NCBI GenBank assembly: GCA_964628835.1
Contig: CAZVME010000003.1
Coordinates: 1-64,000 of the forward strand
Origin: JAAGZL01 sp964628835
Lineage (GTDB): Bacteria; Pseudomonadota; Gammaproteobacteria; Chromatiales; Chromatiaceae
Direction: 5' to 3'
Length of the DNA stretch: 64,000 bases
Within the stretch, counting starts at the first letter, position 1; the number at the start of each line of letters is the position of its first letter. Shown here piece by piece: positions 1 through 8,173 of this stretch. The translations under genes and the position numbers were made by a program. The notes under the pieces are model-generated. The model searched no databases. It was given only the letters and a program-made list of their open reading frames with translations, and was not told where the DNA came from.

Positions 1-30
1 CTGGATACCGGGTCAAGCCCGGTATGACGG
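1..30. repeat. REP-like palindrome at window edge
   Basis: An 8-bp perfect inverted repeat (ATACCGGG at 5-12, CCCGGTAT at 18-25) with a 5-nt loop is followed by GACGG. It has the look of the short extragenic palindromes common in Proteobacteria. It lies at the window edge, so its full extent is unknown. The rest of 31-488 holds no gene I can support. Around 69-110 a stretch resembles the right end of the MITE-like element at 11886-12082, but it is degenerate. Confidence 0.5.
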
Positions 31-488
31 ATTTCAGTTAACGGGACAGCAATGGGCGTAGATACATATAACATCTGTATTAGAAAGCCAGATTAATAAT
101 ACAACAACAGGCCTGATGACCAGTGGAAATGAGGCTGAATAATCACCCCATGTCTGCCACCTAAAAACCATAGCCTCCACTCAGATATTAAGACATCCCA
201 TATACCGTTATTTTTGCCCGTGATTCGACGAAAAACCCACAAAGAAATACCACTAAAGTATTAGTTTTGGGTGCTTTTTCCAAAAAATATACAAAATCCC
301 CATATATCACCCACACAACACTTTACTTCTTGGTTACTTTGTTGCCTGCTTATACCACGTAGTGCTGCACTCGGACGTTTACTGTAATTAATCCATAAAG
401 ATACGCAGCAATTTAGGTGTATAAATCGTCACAGAGCGATACCAGGGCAACTGTAGTTTATTTGTTACCGCCCTTGGAGGAGATGATA

Positions 489-863
489 ATGAGAAGTTTC
501 TGCGGATGGACAACTACGCATGCTGTCCTGGCTTTAACTATCTGCACACTATTGGAAATACCAGTCACGGCACAGGCGGCTAACACCGCTAATCGCCTTG
601 ATGCAGGAAGGGAAATTGCCTTCAACTCAAGCAGAGGGAATTGTCTTGCCTGTCATGTCATCCCTGGTGGTGAGTCTCCAGGAAATATCGGGCCACCTCT
701 AATAGCCATGAAGAGCCGCTTTTCAAATAGAGAGATGATCAGAAAGAAGATCTGGGAGCCAGATTCTGTCAACCCGGGAACATCCATGCCCCTATTCGGT
801 AAAAACCTGATACTTACCAGTAGTGAAATCGACCAACTGGTGGATTTTATCTGGAGTCTCTAG
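489..863 (+). CDS. soxX: SoxX, c-type cytochrome subunit of SoxXA
   Basis: Periplasmic monoheme cytochrome that, with SoxA, oxidatively joins thiosulfate to the SoxY carrier cysteine. The 124-residue product has a Sec signal peptide (about residues 1-30, ending AQA), one heme-binding CxxCH (C52-H56) and a distal Met ligand in MPLFG (M100) near the C terminus, all as expected for SoxX. The ATG at 489 is chosen because GGAGG at 476-480 lies 8 nt upstream and it starts the signal peptide; upstream in-frame starts would add a non-signal-like tail. soxA starts 19 nt after the stop, so the two are probably translated from one mRNA. Confidence 0.93.
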   Translation: MRSFCGWTTTHAVLALTICTLLEIPVTAQAANTANRLDAGREIAFNSSRGNCLACHVIPGGESPGNIGPPLIAMKSRFSNREMIRKKIWEPDSVNPGTSMPLFGKNLILTSSEIDQLVDFIWSL

Positions 864-882
864 TGGAACAGCGCCGAAAGTA

Positions 883-1737
883 ATGACTATTTTGAAGACA
901 ATAGCCCTAGTCACGACCATGACTACAACCATGGTCAGCGTTGGAGATGCCTCAACTGCTACCACATCCACACCAGAGCAGGACCGGATGACCCTGGTAA
1001 ATTTCTATAAGCAGCGTCTGCCTGGTGTCCCCATGTCAGAATACCCGAACGGGGCCTACGCCATAGACCGGGCAGGACGTCAAAACTGGGAGGCAATCGA
1101 AGAATTCCCACCCTACGGTCCTAACATTGCTGATGGTGAGGAGCTGTGGGAGATTCCATTCGCCAACGGCAAGGGCTACAAAGACTGTTTTCCTGATGGA
1201 CCAGCCATAGCCCACTTATACCCAAGGTGGGACCGGAAGCTGGGCAAGGTAATAACCCTGTCTCTGGCTATAAACCAGTGTCGCAGGGCCAATGGTGAAA
1301 AGCCGTTTAGGTATTATAAGGGGGATATCACCCTCATTCTCTCCTACATCGCATTCAAATCACGGGGTAAGCCCACTAGTGTGGCAATACCCAAGGATGA
1401 CATACGGGCATTAGCGGCCTACAACAAGGGCAAAAAATTCTATTACACCAGACGCGGACAGCTCAACTACGCCTGCTCCACCTGTCATATGCAAAATGTG
1501 GGCAAGTATCTGCGTAGCGAGATTCTCAGCCCGGCAGTGGGACACACCACCGGCTGGCCGGTGTACCGCTCCAGCTGGAACAGCGTTGGCACCCTACACC
1601 GCCGCTTCGCCGGCTGCATCAGCCAGATTCGAGCCAAGCCGTTCAAGGCCCAGAGTGAACAGTATCGCAATCTGGAGTATTTCATGACGTATATGAGCAA
1701 TGGCCTGCCACTCAATGGGCCATCATCACGTAAATAA
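883..1737 (+). CDS. soxA: SoxA, monoheme-type thiosulfate-oxidising cytochrome
   Basis: Catalytic subunit of SoxXA. The 284-residue product starts with a signal peptide (about 1-24). A single CSTCH heme motif is at residues 198-202. The likely active-site cysteine (persulfide heme ligand in characterised SoxA) is C245 in the FAGC segment. Where di-heme SoxA proteins carry a first CxxCH, this protein has isolated cysteines C102 and C133, which probably form a disulfide, so it belongs to the monoheme class. That class commonly goes with an accessory SoxK, matching the next gene. An ATG at 883 is preferred over an upstream in-frame start at 823, which lies inside soxX and lacks a signal peptide. 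Confidence 0.93.
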   Translation: MTILKTIALVTTMTTTMVSVGDASTATTSTPEQDRMTLVNFYKQRLPGVPMSEYPNGAYAIDRAGRQNWEAIEEFPPYGPNIADGEELWEIPFANGKGYKDCFPDGPAIAHLYPRWDRKLGKVITLSLAINQCRRANGEKPFRYYKGDITLILSYIAFKSRGKPTSVAIPKDDIRALAAYNKGKKFYYTRRGQLNYACSTCHMQNVGKYLRSEILSPAVGHTTGWPVYRSSWNSVGTLHRRFAGCISQIRAKPFKAQSEQYRNLEYFMTYMSNGLPLNGPSSRK

Positions 1738-1885
1738 GGTCGAAGATAATTATCAGAACTAAATACCACACATTGGCTCCATCCCCAGGGGGATTTTGTA
1801 AAACAGTATGGTCCCAGCGAAAGCCGTGCCATGAAATTAAACCAACTAATTGCTATGCACAAATTTGAATAGCAGAGAACAGATC

Positions 1886-2233
1886 ATGCACCTAAGATCA
1901 AAATTGAGTTACGCATTACTCTCCTTACTGCTGTTTTACAGCCAAGGCTCTCTGGCTGAGCCAAAGAAAAATGCATCTACTCTGAACACCATGGAGGTGG
2001 AACGGGCAATAATTCTGGCAGATGCGGCAAGAAAAAAAGCCGCATCGGTGGAAGGAGAGTGGCGCGGCATACGCAGGATGATCTTAAAAGCTCGCGCCGC
2101 TATCTGGAAAGAAAATCTGGAACTGGCCATGGAATTGGCTAACAACGCGCAGAAACTGGCTGAACTGGGTTATGCTCAGGCTGTTGGACAGGCAGAGCTA
2201 GGGATGCCAGCGTACCTGCAAGGGCAGAAATGA
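1886..2233 (+). CDS. soxK: SoxK-like SoxXA-binding protein
   Basis: A 115-residue exported protein with a signal peptide (about 1-24, ending SLA). The mature part is helical, with AARKKAASVEGEWRG, then an Ala/Lys-rich helix pair and ELGYAQAVGQAELGMPAY near the C terminus. This pattern, the size and the position directly after soxXA fit the SoxXA-binding protein (SoxK/SAXB), which stabilises the SoxX-SoxA complex in green and purple sulfur bacteria. No catalytic residues are expected. The ATG at 1886 is preferred over an upstream start because it begins the signal peptide. A 130-nt gap separates it from soxY, leaving room for a separate promoter. Confidence 0.78.
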   Translation: MHLRSKLSYALLSLLLFYSQGSLAEPKKNASTLNTMEVERAIILADAARKKAASVEGEWRGIRRMILKARAAIWKENLELAMELANNAQKLAELGYAQAVGQAELGMPAYLQGQK

Positions 2234-2363
2234 GAATGCAACAAGCCTGATCAGGCACGCTTACCAGAAATACCATTATTATGGTATGGTAGTTGATTGC
2301 AGGATCGGCCAAACTAGGGCCGCGGCCTTAAAAACTATAGTAACGTAACAGGAGAAGTAATAA

Positions 2364-2837
2364 ATGAATGTGGATATGAAACGTAGGATCTTTCTAAAGC
2401 AGTCACTGGCTGCAGGTGCTATGGGAATGCTAATTGGTACCGGCATGCTTATGCCGAAGGCGGCCCTTGCGGTCTGGCCTAAAGAAGCATTCCAGAACAA
2501 GGACGCATCAGCGGCAATGAAAGCCCTACTTGGCTCAGACCAGTTTGAATCAAGCGCTGACCTAAAGCTTACCGCACCAGAGATCGCCGAGAATGGTGCT
2601 GTAGTGCCAGTCAAGGTTGAAACCAGCATTGCAGATGTAGAGACCATAACCCTGGTTGCCGTAAACAACCCACTGCCACTGATAGCGAATTTCAGAATGG
2701 GTGAAGACGCCGTACCTTACGCATCCACCCGCATCAAGATGGGAGCAACCGGAGACGTAATTGCCATTGTGAAGGCCGGCGGCAAGCTGTATAGCGCCAA
2801 GCAGGAAATCAAGGTAACCATCGGTGGTTGCGGCTAA
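2364..2837 (+). CDS. soxY: SoxY, sulfur-carrier subunit
   Basis: Periplasmic carrier that holds sulfur intermediates covalently on a C-terminal cysteine during thiosulfate oxidation. The N terminus has a twin-arginine signal (KRRIFLK at about residues 6-12, hydrophobic stretch, ALA before the mature part). The protein ends in the diagnostic GGCG swinging arm, with the carrier cysteine at residue 156 of 157. Tat export fits with folding as a SoxYZ heterodimer before secretion, since SoxZ has no signal. GGAG lies a few bases upstream of the ATG. soxZ follows after 84 nt. Confidence 0.95.
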   Translation: MNVDMKRRIFLKQSLAAGAMGMLIGTGMLMPKAALAVWPKEAFQNKDASAAMKALLGSDQFESSADLKLTAPEIAENGAVVPVKVETSIADVETITLVAVNNPLPLIANFRMGEDAVPYASTRIKMGATGDVIAIVKAGGKLYSAKQEIKVTIGGCG

Positions 2838-2921
2838 CACAACAGCCCTTATCCCACAGAAACTATGGAATTTTCCTGCGCACTGCATGACGCAGGCAAC
2901 ATGAATATGAGGTAACGAATA

Positions 2922-3236
2922 ATGGCAAAATCAAGTATCAGGATCAGCGCCAAGACTATTAACAACCAAACCCTGGTCAAGGTGCTGATGAAGCATCCAA
3001 TGGAGAGCGGCGCCAGAAAAGACAAGGCAACTGGCGGTCTGATTCCGGCACATTTCATTCAGTCTATAACCTGTGAATCAGCCGGCAAGGTACGCTTCTC
3101 AGGAGATCTAAGCGGTGGCGTCTCCGCCAATCCATATATCTCCTTTAAGTTTAATGGCAACAGGGGTGACACAGTGAAGGTCACCTGGACCGATACTAAA
3201 GGTATCAGCGAGTCCGGCGAAACCAAGATCAAATAA
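2922..3236 (+). CDS. soxZ: SoxZ, SoxY partner
   Basis: Forms the SoxYZ heterodimer that carries thiosulfate-derived sulfur. The 104-residue product has the immunoglobulin-like SoxZ fold signature: MAKSSIRI start, an LVKVLMKHPMESG segment, and a C-terminal strand rich in KVTWTDTKG. No signal peptide is seen; the family rides out of the cell with Tat-exported SoxY. It is the last gene of the sox group and is followed within 10 nt by a good terminator. Confidence 0.94.
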   Translation: MAKSSIRISAKTINNQTLVKVLMKHPMESGARKDKATGGLIPAHFIQSITCESAGKVRFSGDLSGGVSANPYISFKFNGNRGDTVKVTWTDTKGISESGETKIK

Positions 3237-3245
3237 CGGTCTTTC

Positions 3246-3280
3246 GGGTGGGGCCTACTGGCCTCACCCATTTCTTATTC
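3246..3280 (+). terminator. Rho-independent terminator after soxZ
   Basis: A 10-bp stem (GGGTGGGGCC at 3246-3255, GGCCTCACCC at 3260-3269, one G-T wobble) with a TACT loop is followed by a T-rich run (TTTCTTATT). It sits 10 nt after the soxZ stop and should end the sox transcript. Confidence 0.75.
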
Positions 3281-3475
3281 TCAGCCGCTACAATTCAGGG
3301 CCACGTCACAAATAGCCACCTAACTCACACCGCCCCATCCAGCAGCAACAAGCTAACCCGGTTAAACCACCCGCTCCACACAACCACATGATAAAACCCG
3401 TGCTGATTGCTATAGTAGGGAAAACGCCCTAACCACTAAAAAAACAACCTATAGCAACGGGACCACAACAAACAG

Positions 3476-4393
3476 ATGAGTGCAGATAATCATGAGGCCA
3501 CAGCGGACGTCGCCAACACCCTACCACAAAAGATCTTCTCCCTGATTCAATACCTGTTACCACATCACCTGTTGTCTCGGGTTATGTACTGGGTCACCCG
3601 CAGTGAGTGGAGACTGTTTAAAGACCTGATCATTCGAAATGTCATCGACATCTACAAGGTAGATATGAATCTGGCTGTGGACCAGGAGCCAACAAACTAC
3701 CGCAGTTTCAACGATTTTTTCACGCGTGCCCTGAAACCTGAAGCACGACCGCTGGCCGAAGGGAAACAGACCCTGCTATCACCGGTTGATGGCACCGTGA
3801 GCCAAGCCGGACAGATCATGGATGGACGGATATTCCAGGCCAAGGGGCACGACTTCTCCCTGCACGAACTGCTGGGTGGTGATCCAAAATGGACCTCGGC
3901 ATTTGCCAACGGCAGCTTTGCCACCATCTACCTCTCACCCAGGGACTACCACCGCATCCACATGCCAACCACCGGCACCCTAAAAAAGATGATCCATGTG
4001 CCCGGGCGTCTGTTCAGCGTAAGTCCCTCCACCACCCGGAATATTCCACGCCTGTTCAGCCGGAATGAACGGGTGGTAAACCTGTTTGAAACCGAAGCCG
4101 GACCCATGGCGCTGATCATGGTTGGCGCTATCTTCGTATCCAGTATGGATACGGTATGGGCCGGCGCCATAACCCCAAAATCCCACCGGGTGACCAACTG
4201 GGAGTATGGCAGAAAATCCACTGCCGCCATCAAGCTGCAACGGGGCGCTGAGATGGGACGTTTCAACATGGGTTCAACCGTTATCCTGCTATTCGGCAAG
4301 GATGCGGTTGAGCTTATAACCGAACTACAGCCGGAGGCAAAGATGCAGATGGGTCAGCAGATAGGTTCGATCACATCTGCACAAACCAAATAG
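3476..4393 (+). CDS. psd: Phosphatidylserine decarboxylase proenzyme
   Basis: Converts phosphatidylserine to phosphatidylethanolamine at the inner membrane. The 305-residue length fits the bacterial family. Visible landmarks are the SPVDG segment with the self-cleavage Asp (about residue 102), YHRIHMP with the His (about 160), and a GST site near the C terminus (MGSTVILLF, about 268-276) where autocatalytic serinolysis makes the pyruvoyl group. The usual residue before GST is Leu; Met here is a mild change. It is separated from sox by 239 nt and a terminator, so it is probably its own unit. Confidence 0.95.
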   Translation: MSADNHEATADVANTLPQKIFSLIQYLLPHHLLSRVMYWVTRSEWRLFKDLIIRNVIDIYKVDMNLAVDQEPTNYRSFNDFFTRALKPEARPLAEGKQTLLSPVDGTVSQAGQIMDGRIFQAKGHDFSLHELLGGDPKWTSAFANGSFATIYLSPRDYHRIHMPTTGTLKKMIHVPGRLFSVSPSTTRNIPRLFSRNERVVNLFETEAGPMALIMVGAIFVSSMDTVWAGAITPKSHRVTNWEYGRKSTAAIKLQRGAEMGRFNMGSTVILLFGKDAVELITELQPEAKMQMGQQIGSITSAQTK

Positions 4394-4471
4394 AGGAAAC
4401 GTGGGTCTGGCTCTCAGAATCGGATCCGGGAATATTCAAAGTACGAAAACAAACAAATCAGGGGTAATAAT

Positions 4472-5431
4472 ATGAAACAGATCAGGCTACTTTCCACCAT
4501 TGCTGGCATACTCCTGACCATCCCAGCATGGGGTGGCGAACAGACCTTTACCAGTATCGGCACTGGCGGCCTTACCGGAGTCTATTACCCAACAGGCGGA
4601 GCCATCTGCCGATTGATGAACCGCAGCCGCAAACAGCACCAGATCCGCTGCTCGGTTGAATCCACTGGCGGCTCCATCTTTAACCTGAACGTGATCCGCA
4701 GTGGCGAACTGGACTTTGGCGTGGTCCAGTCAGACTGGCAGTTCCATGCCTATAATGGCAGCTCAGAATTCAAGGACCAGGGTGCAAATAAGAAGCTGCG
4801 CGCAGTATTCTCCATCCACAGTGAACCCTTCACCCTGATGGCGCGCAAAGATAGTGGCATAACCACATTTGCCGATCTCAAGAGCAAACGGGTGAACATT
4901 GGCAACCCAGGTTCGGGACAACGCGGCAACATGGAACTGTTGATGCAAAAGTATGGCTGGAGCAAATCAGACTTTACCCTGGCATCTGAACTCAAGGCAT
5001 CCGAACAGTCCCGCGCCATGTGTGATAACAAGATTGATGCCATCATCTACACGGTGGGACACCCCAACGCCTCCATCAAAGAGGCCTCCACCTCATGTGA
5101 CACCCTGCTGATCCCAGTCACCGGCCCGATCATCGATGAGCTTATCTCCACCACTCCATACTACGCCCCAGCCGCCATTCCCGGCGGCATGTACCGCGGC
5201 TCAGACCAGGACACATCCACCTTTGGAGTCAAGGCCACCCTGGTCACCAGTACCGATGTAGGCGACGAGGTGGTATACCAACTGGTGAAGGCGGTATTCG
5301 AAAACTTCGACAGCTTCCGCGAATTGCATCCGGCCTTTGGTCACCTGAAAAAGGCTAACATGCTATTGGGCAACTCCGCCCCACTGCATCCGGGCGCCAT
5401 TCGCTACTACAAAGAAAAAGGCCTGATGTAA
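4472..5431 (+). CDS. TAXI-family TRAP transporter solute-binding protein
   Basis: A 319-residue periplasmic binding protein with a signal peptide (about 1-21). The mature N terminus has the TAXI hallmarks FTSIGTGGLTGVYYPTGGAIC and a VESTGGSIFNLN segment, and further along NIGNPGSGQRGN. TAXI proteins feed TRAP transporters, mostly for dicarboxylates or glutamate-like anions, but no TRAP membrane subunit (TAXI type usually a fused 4TM-12TM protein) lies next to it, so the partner must be elsewhere or it acts as an orphan receptor. The substrate cannot be told from sequence. lemA starts 21 nt downstream. Confidence 0.87.
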   Translation: MKQIRLLSTIAGILLTIPAWGGEQTFTSIGTGGLTGVYYPTGGAICRLMNRSRKQHQIRCSVESTGGSIFNLNVIRSGELDFGVVQSDWQFHAYNGSSEFKDQGANKKLRAVFSIHSEPFTLMARKDSGITTFADLKSKRVNIGNPGSGQRGNMELLMQKYGWSKSDFTLASELKASEQSRAMCDNKIDAIIYTVGHPNASIKEASTSCDTLLIPVTGPIIDELISTTPYYAPAAIPGGMYRGSDQDTSTFGVKATLVTSTDVGDEVVYQLVKAVFENFDSFRELHPAFGHLKKANMLLGNSAPLHPGAIRYYKEKGLM

Positions 5432-5452
5432 CCTAAACAGACTCAGGATAAA

Positions 5453-6007
5453 ATGATAGACATCCTTGTATGGATACTACCACTGCTGCTACCGCTAATC
5501 TGGGCGGTCTACAGCTACAACCGTCTGGTGCGCGACAAGAACCGGGTGTGGGCGGCCTGGAGTGATATAGGGGTTCAGCTTAAGCGCCGTTCCGATCTGA
5601 TCCCAAAACTGGTGGAGGCGGTGCAGGCCTATTCCGGCTACGAACGCTCAGTGCTGGAAGATGTGACCCGCCTGCGCAGCGACTCAGAGACCGAACACAA
5701 CCCCACTGGGAAGGCTGGCCTCGAAGCAGAGCTCACGGACCAGATAAAGAACCTGATCGCCGTGGCCGAGGCTTATCCAGATCTCAAGGCAGACAGCCAA
5801 TACCTGCATCTGCTGCATCAGCTCACCGACGTGGAAAATCATATCCAGTTTGCGCGACGTTACTATAACGGCTCAGTGCAAAACCTGAATGTGCGGATCG
5901 ATTCATTTCCTGATCTGCTGATTGCCAGCATATTTCGCTTCCGGCACGCAGACTTTTTTGAGCTAGAGAGCGCCACCGAAGCCCTACCCCCGGATATCGG
6001 CACATGA
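5453..6007 (+). CDS. lemA: LemA family membrane protein
   Basis: A 184-residue protein with one N-terminal membrane segment (about residues 4-23), then the LemA helical bundle: YNRLVRDKNRVWAAWSDIGVQLKRRSDLIPKLV and DVENHIQFARRYYN. The family is widespread and its biochemical role is unsettled. The stop overlaps the next start (ATGA at 6004-6007), so it is translationally coupled to the DUF2207 protein, a pairing seen in many bacteria that suggests a shared envelope function. Confidence 0.9.
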   Translation: MIDILVWILPLLLPLIWAVYSYNRLVRDKNRVWAAWSDIGVQLKRRSDLIPKLVEAVQAYSGYERSVLEDVTRLRSDSETEHNPTGKAGLEAELTDQIKNLIAVAEAYPDLKADSQYLHLLHQLTDVENHIQFARRYYNGSVQNLNVRIDSFPDLLIASIFRFRHADFFELESATEALPPDIGT

Positions 6008-7911
6008 CCATCTCCCTGCGGCTCATTCTAAGCCTGATACTGGCACTAGGCCTGAACTCCATCACCCAGGCCCAGGAGCGGATACTCAGTTACCACAGCG
6101 AGATAACCGTAGAGCAGGATGGCTCCATGCTGGTGGAAGAACGGATTCGGGTGCGGGCTGAGGGCAATAAGATCAGGCGCGGCATCTACCGCGACTTTCC
6201 CACCAAATATAGAGACCACCTGAACAACCAGTACCAGGTGAAGTTTAATCTGCTGGGAGTGAAACGGGATGGAGTAGAAGAGTCTTACCATACCAAACCA
6301 ATCAGCAACGGCATTCGCGTCTACGCCGGCAGAAAAGACCATTTTCTACCACCCGGCGAGTACAGCTACACTTTCAGCTACCGCACAGATCGACAGCTAG
6401 GTTTCTTCCAGGAGTTTGATGAACTCTACTGGAACGTCACCGGCAACGGCTGGGACTTCCCTATCGACCAGGCCAGCGCCAGGGTAAGCCTGCCTCCAAC
6501 CATACCAATGGAGAGCATCCGGGTAGAGGGGTACACCGGTCCGCAGGGATCTAAGAGGCAGGACTATACTGCCCAGGTAATACATGAAGGTGCTGCCCAA
6601 TATGAAACTACCAAGAGTCTGAATCGGCATGAGGGGCTGACCATAGTTGCAAACTGGCCCAAGGGTTATGTGACTGAGCCGCCAGACGAGCAGAGGTTGA
6701 GCTGGTTTTTACAAGACAATCGATCAACAGTTGCGGGCGGAGCCGGCATCACCCTGCTCCTGCTCTACTATCTGATCACATGGCACCGGGTGGGACGCGA
6801 CCCCGAGTCTGGCGTGATCATTCCACTGTACAAACCCACCGTCGGTTACTCCCCTGCCTCCATGCGCTTCATCTCCAGAATGGGACACGACAACAGGGCC
6901 TTCTCCGCCGCCATCATCAACATGGCGGTCAAGGGTTGCTTGGAGATCAGCGAGAGTAGTGGCGGTGAATTCACCCTGAGTAAGACTGGAAACAGGGAGG
7001 TAAAACTGGCCATGGGTGAAGGTGCAATCGCCAGCGCCCTATTTGGCGACGGCGATAACACTATTGTCCTGAAACAGAAGAACCATAAAAAAATCGCCAA
7101 GGCCCTGAAGGTGCATAAACGCTCCCTCAAGGGCGATTATGAGAAGAACTACTTCATCACCAACCAAATTTATCTGCTACCCGGCATCCTATTTAGTGTC
7201 GCCACCATGGCCGGGGTGATCATACTGCTGCCCAGCGCTGACCAGACCGGCATTGCCATATTCATGTCGATCTGGCTATCTGTCTGGAGTATCGGAGTGT
7301 TTGCCCTGATAACCAGCACAGTTGCCGCCTGGCGTGGTAATAGCAAGGGTCAGGCGGTGTTTCTCACCCTGTTCTCTATCCCCTTCATCGCCGGAGAGAT
7401 TGGAGGCATAACCGCACTGGTCACCCAGGTATCCATTATCTACACACTGGCCCTGGGCTGTGTCCTTGGCATCAACATACTGTTCTATCAATGGCTCAAG
7501 GCCCCCACCCTGGCCGGGCGTAGTCTCATGGATCTAATCGATGGCTTCAAGCTCTACCTGGCGGTGGCGGAAAAAGATGAACTCAATTTTAAACACCCAC
7601 CGGAAAAGACCCCGGAACTGTTCGAGCAGTACCTGCCATACGCCATCGCCCTGGATGTGGAACAACAGTGGGCAGAACGCTTTAGCGATGTTCTCAGCCG
7701 TGCCTTGGCGGGTGACAGCAGCTACCATCCGAGATGGTATCGCGGCCGCAGCTGGGACCACAACAATCTCACTAGCTTCACCGACTCTGTGGGTAGCGCC
7801 ATGAGCTCCGCCATCTCATCTTCATCCTCAGCACCCAGATCATCCTCCGGTAGCAGCGGCGGAGGTTCATCTGGTGGTGGTGGCGGCGGCGGTGGGGGCG
7901 GCGGCTGGTAG
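6004..7911 (+). CDS. DUF2207 domain membrane protein
   Basis: A 635-residue envelope protein: signal peptide (about 1-23), a beta-rich extracytoplasmic DUF2207 domain (about 28-220; SYHSEITVEQDGSMLVEERI near its start), a membrane segment around 245-262, a cytoplasmic domain, a pair or more of membrane helices at about 395-490, and a tail of Ser followed by a run of Gly ending GGW. The Gly-rich C terminus is typical of the family. Coupled to lemA by a 4-bp overlap. The function is unknown; LemA/DUF2207 pairs are usually described as envelope-maintenance proteins. The 262 nt after it hold no gene, only a short palindrome (TTGGATC-T-GATCCAA at 7947-7961). Confidence 0.85.
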   Translation: MTISLRLILSLILALGLNSITQAQERILSYHSEITVEQDGSMLVEERIRVRAEGNKIRRGIYRDFPTKYRDHLNNQYQVKFNLLGVKRDGVEESYHTKPISNGIRVYAGRKDHFLPPGEYSYTFSYRTDRQLGFFQEFDELYWNVTGNGWDFPIDQASARVSLPPTIPMESIRVEGYTGPQGSKRQDYTAQVIHEGAAQYETTKSLNRHEGLTIVANWPKGYVTEPPDEQRLSWFLQDNRSTVAGGAGITLLLLYYLITWHRVGRDPESGVIIPLYKPTVGYSPASMRFISRMGHDNRAFSAAIINMAVKGCLEISESSGGEFTLSKTGNREVKLAMGEGAIASALFGDGDNTIVLKQKNHKKIAKALKVHKRSLKGDYEKNYFITNQIYLLPGILFSVATMAGVIILLPSADQTGIAIFMSIWLSVWSIGVFALITSTVAAWRGNSKGQAVFLTLFSIPFIAGEIGGITALVTQVSIIYTLALGCVLGINILFYQWLKAPTLAGRSLMDLIDGFKLYLAVAEKDELNFKHPPEKTPELFEQYLPYAIALDVEQQWAERFSDVLSRALAGDSSYHPRWYRGRSWDHNNLTSFTDSVGSAMSSAISSSSSAPRSSSGSSGGGSSGGGGGGGGGGGW

Positions 7912-8173
7912 TCCAAACACCTAATCACCTACCTCAGACAGGAAACTTGGATCTGATCCAAATGCACAAAAAGATCGAACTTTCTCTACTTTGAAGCGTT
8001 ACGCCATTACTGGTGTCGTCATCCCGCTACGGACATATCCTTATGTAAAGAGCTAAACCCCATAACTCATGACATTATTATTTCACCCATAAAAAAGTGC
8101 AGCCATGTCCATAACACCATGACTACACCAATACTGGATTAACTTACAAGCTCTCTATCTGCTGTACAAAACG

